Assembly: GCF_014873535.1 (NCBI RefSeq)
Contig: NZ_JADBEF010000001.1
Span: forward strand, 8,432,001-8,496,000
Direction of reading: 5' to 3'
Source of the DNA: Nonomuraea africana
Lineage (GTDB): Bacteria > Actinomycetota > Actinomycetes > Streptosporangiales > Streptosporangiaceae
DNA length: 64,000 nucleotides
The first letter of the stretch is position 1; every line of letters begins with the position of its first letter. Under the pieces are notes generated by a model. It saw only the letters and a program-made list of their open reading frames with translations. It ran no database searches and was not told where the DNA came from. Below, in pieces: positions 54,035-62,025 of the stretch. A program made the translations under genes and the position numbers.

Positions 54035-55264
54035 TTACCTGACTCCCTTGACGGGCAGTACGGCGACCGCCCCGATGAGTGAGATGACGATGGCCACGAG
54101 CCACAGCGCGCTGTATCCGCCCAGCCCGATGATGCCCGAGGCGATGAACGGGGCGACCATCTGTGGCCCCGCGTTCGCGATGCTGAGGATGCCCATGTCG
54201 CGGGCGGCGTCGTCCTTGCTGGGCAGGACGAGGGTGACGATGGCGATGTCCACGGCGCCGTAGGCGCCGAAGGCGGCGCCGTGGATGGCGCTGTAGATCA
54301 GCATCGAGGTCCAGCTCGGCCACAGCAGCGGCAGCACCATCGACAGCGCGGTGACGACGCCCGCGACGGTGACGAAGAGCTTGCGCCGGTCGAGCCGGTC
54401 CGACAGCGGCCCGCACACCACGGTCGCCAGCACGGCGCAGATCGTGGAGACGAGCGTCGCGGTGGCCACCGCCTGCGGCGCCTCGTCCTTCGGGATGCCG
54501 ATGTGGTCCTGGAAGATGAAGAGCATGAACATCAGGACCATGAAGTAGCCGAGCACCATCAGGCTGCGCCCGATGAAGACCCACAGGAAGTCGCGGTGCC
54601 CCAGCGCGGAGAGGAAGTCGGCGATCGACCGCTTGGGCCGCACCGTCACCTCGTACTCGCCGGGGCGCGGGTCGTGGGTGAGCGAGACGACCAGGAGGGC
54701 ACCGAGCACGACCGCCGAGCCGTACACCAGGTAGCCGAGAGAGACGTTGCCGACGAAGAAGACCGCGATCTGGGTGCCGAAGACGATGCCGACGGAGGTG
54801 GCGACGCCCAGGACGGCCGAGGCGGTGCCCCTGCGCTGCTCCGGCACGCGGTCGGGGATGATCGCGGTGAGCGCGGCCTGGTAGAGGTTCATCATGGCCT
54901 GGGCCAGCGACCAGCCGAGCAGGATCATCGGGATGGTCGAGACCTGGCTCATCAGCAGCATCGTGGCCAGCGCGGCGATCGCGCCGCCGAGGATCCACGG
55001 GTTGCGCCTGCCCCAGCGCGAGCGGGTGGTCCGGTCGGAGAGCATGCCCCCGATCGGGTTGAAGACCGTCGCGAAGACGGCGCTGACGCCCGCGACCAGG
55101 CCCACGTTGGCGACCTTGTCGGCCGGGTCGATCTCGGCGATCTGGGTCTGCACCAGCAGGCCGCCGACGCCCAGGTAGAGGGCGTACATGACGGCGTTGC
55201 TCGCGCCGAGGACGGTGAGCAGCTTCGGCAGGCCGTCCCGCCGGACGCCAGTGGTGGGGACCAT
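54035..55264 (-). CDS. MFS transporter, sugar/cation symporter-like
   Basis: A 409-residue permease with about twelve predicted transmembrane segments. The loop 2-3 signature is GGMLSDRTTRSRWGRRNPWI and the matching second-half loop is GPLSDRLDRRKLF. This form is common in glycoside/sugar transporters of the MFS. Divergent from a LacI-type regulator, which supports a carbohydrate substrate. ATG at 55264 with AGGAGT upstream. First gene of an operon with the hydrolase and GNAT genes. Confidence 0.85.
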   Translation of the reverse strand: MVPTTGVRRDGLPKLLTVLGASNAVMYALYLGVGGLLVQTQIAEIDPADKVANVGLVAGVSAVFATVFNPIGGMLSDRTTRSRWGRRNPWILGGAIAALATMLLMSQVSTIPMILLGWSLAQAMMNLYQAALTAIIPDRVPEQRRGTASAVLGVATSVGIVFGTQIAVFFVGNVSLGYLVYGSAVVLGALLVVSLTHDPRPGEYEVTVRPKRSIADFLSALGHRDFLWVFIGRSLMVLGYFMVLMFMLFIFQDHIGIPKDEAPQAVATATLVSTICAVLATVVCGPLSDRLDRRKLFVTVAGVVTALSMVLPLLWPSWTSMLIYSAIHGAAFGAYGAVDIAIVTLVLPSKDDAARDMGILSIANAGPQMVAPFIASGIIGLGGYSALWLVAIVISLIGAVAVLPVKGVR

Positions 55265-55287
55265 GGCGACTCCTGACTTGAGGGGGG

Positions 55288-55305
55288 TGCTTATACGTAT
55301 AAGCA
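55288..55305. promoter_or_regulatory. LacI-type operator, perfect 18-bp palindrome
   Basis: TGCTTATACGTATAAGCA, fully symmetrical with central CG, placed between the divergent MFS operon (start 55264) and the LacI-type gene. Probable binding site of that regulator, controlling both directions. Confidence 0.85.
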
Positions 55306-55355
55306 GTGGATAGCATCAAGGGACCGAAGCTGACAAGAGGAATGTTCTGGATGTG

Positions 55356-56333
55356 ATGAGCGGCAACAGGCCCGCCACGAGCATGGACGTCGCCAGAGCG
55401 GCCGGCGTCTCCCAGGCCACCGTCTCCTACGTGCTCAACGACCGGCCGGGCAGCCGGATCAGCGAGGAGACCAGAGCCCGCGTCCGCGACGCGGCCGAGC
55501 GGCTCGGCTACGTGCCGCACGCGGGCGCGCGCACGCTGCGCACCGGCAGCAGCGGCGTGGTGCTGCTCGCCGTGCCCGACATACCGCAGGGACCGCTGGC
55601 GACCGGCCTGCTCGAGGAGCTCGACAGGGAGCTGGGCGGGCGCGGCTACACCATGGTCCAGTACGGCGCCCGCCGCACGAAGGGCGTCGCGGCCGCCAAG
55701 GCGTGGGCCGAGCTCAGGCCCGCCGCCGTGGTGGCCGACACCAGCAGGCTGACCAGGGCGGGCATCGAGGTGCTCAGGGCTGCGGGGGTCAGGGCGATCA
55801 TCGGGATGGGACTCGCGCCGGTGGCGGGCGTCCCCTCGCTGCGCACCGACCACGAGGGGGTGGGCGCGCTGGCCGTACGGCACCTGCTGGAACGGGGCCG
55901 CGAGCGGATCGTGGCGGTGGTCCCCCGAGAGGAGGGGCTCAGGGAGATGGGCCTGGCCAGGCTGCGCGGCGCGCGGTCGGCCGGCGTGCCGGTCACGGCC
56001 GTCGACCTGGCCTTCGACGAGGGTGCGGCGGCCGCGTTCGCGGCGAGCCTCGCGGGCGGCGAGGGCGTGTTCGCCTACAACGACGAGTACGCGATGCTGC
56101 TGCTCGCGGCCTTCCACGACGCGGGGATGGAGGTGCCCGGCGACGTGGCGGTGATCGGCTGCGACGACCTGCCGATCTCACGGCTGACCCGGCCGAGACT
56201 GAGCACGGTGCGGCCGGACCTGTCGGCGGCGCCGGCCAGGACGGCCACGCTGATCGACCGGCTCGTTCGCGGGATGCCCTGCGACGACGTCGACCTCTGG
56301 ACTCTCCAGCTCATCCGCAGGGGCTCCACCTGA
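55356..56333 (+). CDS. LacI family transcriptional regulator
   Basis: A 325-residue repressor. N-terminal HTH SMDVARAAGVSQATVSYVLNDRPGSRISEETRARV, hinge AGARTLRTGSSG, and a sugar-binding-protein-like effector domain ending in IPLWTLQLIRRG-like sequence (here DLWTLQLIRRG). Divergent from the MFS operon with a perfect palindromic operator between. ATG at 55356; the GTG immediately before it is an alternative. Confidence 0.9.
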   Translation: MSGNRPATSMDVARAAGVSQATVSYVLNDRPGSRISEETRARVRDAAERLGYVPHAGARTLRTGSSGVVLLAVPDIPQGPLATGLLEELDRELGGRGYTMVQYGARRTKGVAAAKAWAELRPAAVVADTSRLTRAGIEVLRAAGVRAIIGMGLAPVAGVPSLRTDHEGVGALAVRHLLERGRERIVAVVPREEGLREMGLARLRGARSAGVPVTAVDLAFDEGAAAAFAASLAGGEGVFAYNDEYAMLLLAAFHDAGMEVPGDVAVIGCDDLPISRLTRPRLSTVRPDLSAAPARTATLIDRLVRGMPCDDVDLWTLQLIRRGST

Positions 56334-56378
56334 CCGGCCGCCGCCTGGTCGCGAGGCCCAGCATGCACATCTGCATGA

Positions 56379-56726
56379 CTAGACGTTGCTCAGTATTCCC
56401 ATTGCCGCCGACCATACGACCCCCGCGACCAGGAACCCCAGCGCTTGACGCGTGAGCAGCTTGCGGAGGGGCCCGGTCAAGGAGAACGAGCAGCAGTGAA
56501 AGGCGAAGAGCGTGGCGGCGGCGGGAACCAGGACGACCGTCCCGCCCAGGAACCCGACCTTCCACGCCGAAGGACAGGTCGCGCCCCCGCAGACGCCGGA
56601 CCACCCGATCTCGATGAGGCCGAAGAACCCGAGCGCCGCCATGCCCAGCGCACCGGCGCAGGCCACCACGATCAGCCTCGTGCGTTGCCCTGAGATCATC
56701 GACGGCGGGGCGGGGCGATCCGTCAC
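56379..56726 (-). CDS. small membrane protein with three or four helices
   Basis: A 115-residue protein with hydrophobic segments at about residues 17-38, 54-78 and 90-112 of the GTG-start product, and cysteines in the loops (GVCGGATCPSAW, HCCSF). GTG at 56726 chosen because AAGGAGAG stands just upstream; an earlier ATG would place that ribosome site inside the gene. Function unknown. Confidence 0.65.
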   Translation of the reverse strand: MTDRPAPPSMISGQRTRLIVVACAGALGMAALGFFGLIEIGWSGVCGGATCPSAWKVGFLGGTVVLVPAAATLFAFHCCSFSLTGPLRKLLTRQALGFLVAGVVWSAAMGILSNV

Positions 56727-56789
56727 ACGACTCTCCTTGGCCGAGACGACGAGGAAGGAGGAGTATTTCATTCCGGGCGGCGGGCCGCG

Positions 56790-57512
56790 CTAGCGGTCGA
56801 CGGCGGTGGCGCCGCCGTCCACCACCAGATGGGTGCCGGTGACGAAGGAGGCCTCGTCGCTCATCAGGAACCGCACCGCGGCCGCCACCTCCTCCGGCCT
56901 GCCGAGCCTGTTGGCCAGCGCCCTGCCCTTGAAGACCTCGACGAGCTCCCCCGCCGCCCTGGCCAGCAGAGGGGTGTCGATGTAGCCGGGACAGACCGCG
57001 TTCACCCTGATGGGGGCGAGCTCGTGCGCCATCGATCTGGTGAGGCCGAGCAGGCCCGCCTTCGAGGCGCAGTAGGCGGGGATGAACGCCTGGCCCACCA
57101 GGCCCTCGATCGACGAGATCCCGACGATCGCGGCGCCCTCGACCTCGCGCAGGTGGGGGAGGAGCGCCCTGGTCAGCAGGGCCTGGGCGCGCAGGTTGAC
57201 GTCGAGGACGAAGTCCCACGCCTGCTCGGTGAGGTCGGAGACGGCCATGGGATGGGCGACGCCCGCCGCGTGGACGAGCCCGCCGATCGGGCCGAGCGCG
57301 TCGCGGGTGGCCGCGATCGCCGGCTCGAAGGCGGCGGAGTCGGTGACGTCGACCCGTAACCCGATGGCTGTGGCGGCCGTCTCCATGGCCACCTTCTTGG
57401 CCGCGGGGCCGTCGAGATCCCAGATCGCCACGGGCCGCCCGGCCGCCGCCAGCGCGATGGCGCACGCCCTGCCGATGCCCGAGGCGCCGCCGGTAACGAT
57501 TACCGCGCTCAT
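56790..57512 (-). CDS. SDR family NAD(P)-dependent oxidoreductase
   Basis: A 240-residue classical short-chain dehydrogenase. Cofactor motif TGGASGIGRA at the N-terminus, catalytic Ser in ISSIEG, Tyr and Lys in PAYCASKAG, and the C-terminal VTGTHLVVDGGA. Substrate unknown. ATG at 57512 with GGAAAGGA upstream. Divergent from the second SDR gene. Confidence 0.88.
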   Translation of the reverse strand: MSAVIVTGGASGIGRACAIALAAAGRPVAIWDLDGPAAKKVAMETAATAIGLRVDVTDSAAFEPAIAATRDALGPIGGLVHAAGVAHPMAVSDLTEQAWDFVLDVNLRAQALLTRALLPHLREVEGAAIVGISSIEGLVGQAFIPAYCASKAGLLGLTRSMAHELAPIRVNAVCPGYIDTPLLARAAGELVEVFKGRALANRLGRPEEVAAAVRFLMSDEASFVTGTHLVVDGGATAVDR

Positions 57513-57578
57513 TCGTGTCCTTTCCACGCGACGCGGATCACGCTAACGTCAGATTCAAGCGAGCGCTAGGGAGGGACG

Positions 57579-58418
57579 GTGCGGGAGCTCTCCGGCAAGG
57601 TCGCGGTGGTGACGGGCGCCTCGAGCGGGATCGGCAGGGCGCTGGCGGTACGGCTCGCGGCGGAGGGCATGTCGCTGATGCTCGCCGACGTCGATCCGCG
57701 CGGCCTGTCCCAGACGGCCGCGATGATCTCGGGGGTCACGGTGCTCACGCAGATCACCGACGTCTCCGACGCGCCCGCCGTCCAGCATCTGGCGAACCGG
57801 GCCTTCGGCGAGCTCGGCGCGGTGCACGTGCTCTGCAACAACGCGGGCGTCTTCCAGGGCGGCCGGATCTGGACCCGCACCGAGGAGGACGTCGCCTGGC
57901 TGCTCGGCGTCAACGTCTGGGGCGTGCTGCACGGCATCCGCGAGTTCGTGCCGCGGATGATCGAGCAGGACACCGAGGGGCACATCGTCAACACCGTCTC
58001 CGTCGCGGGGCTGTTCGCGGGCGCCAACACGGGCGGGCAGGCGGTCTCCAAGTACGCCGCCCTCGCCGCCTCGCAGTCCCTCGCCCTCGATCTCGCGCAG
58101 ATCGGCTCCAAGCTGCGCGTGAGCGCGCTGTGCCCGGGAGGGGTGCGCACCGGCATCAACCGCTCCGAGCGCGTACGGCCCGCCGACCTGATCGTGGCCC
58201 GCACCCGCGACGACCTCACCTCCCAGGAGTGGCTCGACGGGATGCTGGAGAAGGGCATGGAGCCCGCCGAGGTCGCCGACGCGGCCGTCGACGCCATCAG
58301 GCAGGAGCGCTTCCTCGTCCTCACCCATCCGGGCTACGAGGAGCGCCTGCGGGAGCAGACGGCCGCGCTGCTGGCGGGCCTGTTGCCGGAGCCGCCGGAC
58401 GGCGAACCCCGCCCCTAG
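57579..58418 (+). CDS. SDR family protein with the catalytic tyrosine replaced
   Basis: A 279-residue SDR-fold protein. The cofactor motif is VTGASSGIGRAL and the NNAG motif is present. The serine is S141 (NTVSVAG) and the lysine K158, but the position that should be tyrosine (13 after the serine, 4 before the lysine) is Gln154: GGQAVSKYA. Normal oxidoreductase chemistry is therefore doubtful. It may be a non-catalytic relative or use another residue. GTG start preceded by GGGAGGGA. It lies 52 bases before the guaA promoter region. Confidence 0.85.
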   Translation: MRELSGKVAVVTGASSGIGRALAVRLAAEGMSLMLADVDPRGLSQTAAMISGVTVLTQITDVSDAPAVQHLANRAFGELGAVHVLCNNAGVFQGGRIWTRTEEDVAWLLGVNVWGVLHGIREFVPRMIEQDTEGHIVNTVSVAGLFAGANTGGQAVSKYAALAASQSLALDLAQIGSKLRVSALCPGGVRTGINRSERVRPADLIVARTRDDLTSQEWLDGMLEKGMEPAEVADAAVDAIRQERFLVLTHPGYEERLREQTAALLAGLLPEPPDGEPRP

Positions 58419-58469
58419 CGGGCCGGATACACTGGGAGCACCGCATTCACCTGCTTGGGGGTTCTCTCG

Positions 58470-60020
58470 GTGTCTGAATTCGACACAGTGCTCGTGGTCG
58501 ACTTCGGTGCGCAATACGCACAGCTCATCGCCAGGCGAGTGCGCGAGTGCCACGTCTACTCCGAGATCGTCCCCTCGACGATGCCGGTCGAGGAGATGCT
58601 GGCCAAGAAGCCGAAGGCGATCATCCTGTCCGGCGGCCCTTCCTCGGTCTACGCCGAGGGCGCTCCCGCCGTGCCGCATGGCCTGTTCGAGACCGGGGTG
58701 CCGACCTTCGGCATCTGCTACGGCTTCCAGGCCATGGCCCAGACTCTCGGCGGGGAGGTGGCCCGCACCGGCGTCGCCGAGTACGGCGGCACCGAGCTGC
58801 GCGTCGGTATGGAGGGCGTGCTGTTCTCCGGGCTGCCCGCCAAGCAGACCGTCTGGATGTCCCACGGCGACAGCGTCGCCGCGGCGCCCGAGGGCTTCGC
58901 CGTCACCGCCGCCACCGACGAGACGCCCGTCGCCGCCTTCGAACACCCCGGCAAGGGCCTGTACGGCGTGCAGTTCCACCCCGAGGTGCTCCACTCCGAG
59001 CACGGCCAGGCCGTGCTGAAGCACTTCCTCGACGCGGCGGGCTGCCGCCCCTCGTGGACGATGCTCAACATCGTCGAGGACGCCGTCGCCGCCGTCCAGC
59101 AGCAGATCGGCCCCGAGGGCCGCGCGATCTGCGCGCTGTCGGGAGGCGTCGACTCCGCCGTCGCGGCCGCGATCGTCCAGCGTGCCATCGGCGACCGGCT
59201 GACCTGTGTCTTCGTCGACCACGGCCTGCTGCGCAAGGGCGAGGCCGAGCAGGTCGAGCGCGACTTCGTCGCCGTCACCGGCGTCAAGCTCCGTGTGGTC
59301 GACGCCGCCGACCGCTTCCTCAAGGCGCTCGACGGGGTCACCGACCCCGAGGAGAAGCGCAAGATCATCGGCCGTGAGTTCATCCGCGTCTTCGAGGACG
59401 AGCAGCGCGCCATCATGTCTGAGGGCCCCGTCGACTTCCTGGTCCAGGGCACCCTCTACCCCGACGTCGTCGAGTCGGGCGGCGGCACCGGCACCGCGAA
59501 CATCAAGTCGCACCACAACGTCGGCGGCCTGCCCGAAGACCTGCAGTTCTCGCTGGTCGAGCCACTGCGCACGCTGTTCAAGGACGAGGTGCGCAGGGCG
59601 GGCGAGGAGCTCGGCCTGCCGTCCGCGATGGTGTGGCGCCAGCCGTTCCCCGGTCCTGGGCTCGGCATCCGCATCATCGGCTCGGTCACCCAGGACCGCC
59701 TCGACATCCTGCGCGAGGCCGACGCGATCGCCCGCGAGGAGCTGTCCAGGGCGGGGCTCGACCGCGAGATCTGGCAGTGCCCGGTGGTGCTGCTGGCCGA
59801 CGTCCGCTCGGTCGGCGTCCAGGGCGACGGCCGCACGTACGGTCACCCGGTGGTGCTGCGCCCGGTGACCTCGGAGGACGCGATGACGGCGGACTGGGCG
59901 CGCGTGCCCTACGACGTGCTGTCGCGCATCTCGACGCGCATCACCAACGAGGTGCGAGAGGTCAACAGGGTGGTGGTCGACGTGACCAGCAAGCCGCCCG
60001 GCACGATCGAGTGGGAGTAG
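58470..60020 (+). CDS. guaA: GMP synthase (glutamine-hydrolysing)
   Basis: A 516-residue enzyme that converts XMP to GMP using glutamine and ATP. The glutaminase domain has its nucleophile C83 in GICYGFQ and the His/Glu in VQFHPEV. The ATP-pyrophosphatase domain has the P-loop [13 protein letters not shown], and the C-terminal dimerisation domain ends [20 protein letters not shown] start at 58470, giving [15 protein letters not shown]. Completes the guanine branch begun by guaB about 24 kb upstream. Confidence 0.97.
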   Translation: MSEFDTVLVVDFGAQYAQLIARRVRECHVYSEIVPSTMPVEEMLAKKPKAIILSGGPSSVYAEGAPAVPHGLFETGVPTFGICYGFQAMAQTLGGEVARTGVAEYGGTELRVGMEGVLFSGLPAKQTVWMSHGDSVAAAPEGFAVTAATDETPVAAFEHPGKGLYGVQFHPEVLHSEHGQAVLKHFLDAAGCRPSWTMLNIVEDAVAAVQQQIGPEGRAICALSGGVDSAVAAAIVQRAIGDRLTCVFVDHGLLRKGEAEQVERDFVAVTGVKLRVVDAADRFLKALDGVTDPEEKRKIIGREFIRVFEDEQRAIMSEGPVDFLVQGTLYPDVVESGGGTGTANIKSHHNVGGLPEDLQFSLVEPLRTLFKDEVRRAGEELGLPSAMVWRQPFPGPGLGIRIIGSVTQDRLDILREADAIAREELSRAGLDREIWQCPVVLLADVRSVGVQGDGRTYGHPVVLRPVTSEDAMTADWARVPYDVLSRISTRITNEVREVNRVVVDVTSKPPGTIEWE

Positions 60021-60032
60021 CCATCACTTAGC

Positions 60033-60068
60033 GGGGAGTCACGGAATAATCGCATTCCGTGACTCCCC
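60033..60068. terminator. terminator after guaA
   Basis: GGGGAGTCACGGAAT / ATTCCGTGACTCCCC, a perfect 15-bp stem with a 6-base loop, followed by CTTT. It starts 12 bases after the guaA stop. The GTG that could start the next reading frame (60059) lies inside its right arm. Confidence 0.9.
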
Positions 60069-60587
60069 CTTTGCGTTTCGGCTACATCGACGAGTCGATC
60101 CACGACAGACACGGCCTCTATCTCATCGCCGTGGTGCGCGCGCACCCCTCATTGGAGGGCGAGGCGCGCGACCTGCTGACCGCCTGCATACCCACCGGTC
60201 AGCGACCACATTGGGGCAAGGAGAGTGGCTCGGTGCGCGACGCCCTCGTGCGGGCCGTCGCGTCCCTTGAGGTCGATGCGCCAGGAGGCCGCGCGGGCTC
60301 GGGCGCTGGGCTGGGCGGCGCTCGAGCTTGCCCCGGGTGTCGGTCACCTGGTCATCGACCGGCGTGAGGATCGGCAGAACCGGACCGACAGGAAGGTGCT
60401 ATCGGCGTTCGCGGGACGCCCTCAGCGCTTCACCTTCGCGCACGCGTCGTCCAGTGCGATGCCTCTGCTGTGGGTGGCTGACATCGTGGTGGGTGCCGCC
60501 GCAGCGCAACTCGCGAGAGGGGAGGAGCGTTATCTCAAGGCGCTGGACGGGCTGGTGGAGCTCTCGTCCGAGCTGACCGCGTCTTGA
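60059..60587 (+). pseudogene. DUF3800-like gene, broken by deletion and frameshift
   Basis: The first frame reads LRFGYIDESIHDRHGLYLIA, with the D-ES start and hydrophobic strand typical of DUF3800 (RNase H-like fold) proteins, then RPHWGKESGSVRDALVRAVASLE. The frame then shifts. From about 60284 the neighbouring frame gives RQEAARARALGWAALELA, HLVIDRREDRQNRTDRKVL and the family C-terminus AMPLLWVADIVVGAAAAQLARG before the TGA at 60585. The join at about 60270-60285 seems to lack some residues as well as the frame. Start unclear: GTG at 60059 or TTG at 60071. Confidence 0.65.
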
Positions 60588-60588
60588 C

Positions 60589-60699
60589 AGCGCAAAGGCC
60601 GGGCGCCCGTCATGCGGCGGAAAACCCGGCCTCACTTCGCAGCCCTAGTGGGCTGCGCATAACCGAGTGTAATCGACCGACTGCGGCAGTCAAGCGGAA
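60589..60699. ncRNA. structured element, copy 1 (DUF3800-associated RNA motif candidate)
   Basis: Begins AGCGCAAAGGCCGGGCGCCCG. Two stems: GGCCGGG (60597-60603) with CCCGGCC (60625-60631), and CGCAGCCC/GGGCTGCG closing a TAGT loop (60638-60657). A further self-complementary GACTGC-G-GCAGTC lies near the end. Repeated almost exactly in the next 112 bases. Structured RNAs named after DUF3800 have been described next to such genes; this looks like a member, but strand and boundaries are uncertain. Confidence 0.6.
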
Positions 60700-60812
60700 A
60701 GCGCAAAGGCCGGGCGCCCGCCATCCGGCGGAAAAACCCGGCCCCACTTCGCAGCCCTAGTGGGCTGCGCATTACTTATAGTAGCCAATCGACTGCGGGG
60801 GTCAAGCCCTTT
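60700..60812. ncRNA. structured element, copy 2
   Basis: Second tandem copy with period 111-112 bases. GGCCGGG (60708-60714) pairs with CCCGGCC (60737-60743), and the TAGT hairpin is at 60750-60769. The first 75 bases differ from copy 1 in only a few positions, whereas the tail after the second hairpin is more diverged. Conservation concentrated in the stems supports a structured RNA. Confidence 0.6.
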
Positions 60813-60836
60813 GCGGGACTGACGCTCACCGACTGG

Positions 60837-62015
60837 TCACGACGACACAGTGCTCGTGTCGCGCGGTCGAGGGAGCTCTACGACGCCACCCACTGACCTG
60901 GCGGCCAGCCGCCTGCCGTACCGCTGGGCGGGCAGTTCCACGAAGCGGTGGGTGAGCCGGCTCGCGCCGAGGATGAGCGCCAGCAGCGCGAGGCCGAGGC
61001 CGAGCTGGGCGGGCCACGGCAGCAGCCTGGTGTCGCCGAAGATCAGCAGCGCCAGCTTGAGCAGCGGTACGTGCACGAGGTAGACCGAGTAGCTGATCAG
61101 GCCGAGCCAGGCCAGCACCCGCGGCAGGGCCCGCTCGCGCAGCGCGAAGAACACCGCGAAGGTGGCCGCGGCCAGGCCCATCGTGGCCAGGTTGGTGAGG
61201 CCGTTGAAGGTCACCGGCTTGAGGAACGGCACCAGCACGATCAGCGCCGCCACCCCCGCCACCGGCCACAGGCCCGAGCTCTGGCCGTGCTGCCAGCGGT
61301 GGATCGCGGTGCCGGTGAACATCACCGACAGGATCATCGCGCCCTGCCAGGTCTCCCTGCTGCCGATCCAGATGAGCCCGACGGCCAGGACGGCCAGCGT
61401 CACCCCGCCCGCCAGCCGCAGGGAGCGAGAGCCGTACAGCACGCCGCTGAGGCCCGCCGCGACCACGGCCAGCACCACGAGCGGCGCCCACGGGCCGTCG
61501 AGCAGGTGGCCCTCGCGCGGCATCGTGAAGGCCACCAGTGTGGCCAGCGCCGCGAACGCCAGCGCGAACAGCCCGCTGCGCCGGTGCACCCCGGCCACGA
61601 ACAGGCCCGTGACCAGCAGGTAGAAGACCATCTCGTAGGAGAGCGTCCACATCGGCTCGACCAGGCCCGCCGAGCCCGTGACCTCCATGAGCATCGTGAG
61701 GTGGGCGAAGACGTCGGCGTCGCCGCGCAGCGGCAGCAGGGGCGCCAGCGCCAGCGTGATCACGATGACCAGCAGGTAGAGCGGGTAGAGGCGGAACACC
61801 CTGCTGATCCAGAACGCCTTGATCTCGCCCCTGCGCTCCAGCGAGGCGGGGATGATGTAGCCGCTGACGAGGAAGAACACCAGCACTCCGTAGATGCCGA
61901 GGTTCATCCAGCGCGGCCGCAGCCAGTCGAGGAAGTGGTAGTTGAGGTGCTCGACGAGGACGGCTGTCGCGCCCACGCCACGCAGGGCGTCGAGCCACGC
62001 CAGCCGTCGGGTCAT
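60837..62015 (-). CDS. acyltransferase 3 family membrane protein
   Basis: A 392-residue integral membrane acyltransferase (OafA/NodX type) with about ten transmembrane segments. It starts RRLAWLDALRGVGATAVLVEHLNY, with the family motif LDxLRGxxA and the catalytic histidine in the first helix, then LGIYGVLVFFLVSGYII and the arginine motif ISRVFRLYPLY. Such enzymes O-acylate sugars or cell-surface polymers. ATG at 62015. The next gene upstream ends 10 bases away on the same strand. Confidence 0.9.
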   Translation of the reverse strand: MTRRLAWLDALRGVGATAVLVEHLNYHFLDWLRPRWMNLGIYGVLVFFLVSGYIIPASLERRGEIKAFWISRVFRLYPLYLLVIVITLALAPLLPLRGDADVFAHLTMLMEVTGSAGLVEPMWTLSYEMVFYLLVTGLFVAGVHRRSGLFALAFAALATLVAFTMPREGHLLDGPWAPLVVLAVVAAGLSGVLYGSRSLRLAGGVTLAVLAVGLIWIGSRETWQGAMILSVMFTGTAIHRWQHGQSSGLWPVAGVAALIVLVPFLKPVTFNGLTNLATMGLAAATFAVFFALRERALPRVLAWLGLISYSVYLVHVPLLKLALLIFGDTRLLPWPAQLGLGLALLALILGASRLTHRFVELPAQRYGRRLAARSVGGVVELPRPRDTSTVSS

Positions 62016-62025
62016 TCCGCGAAGT

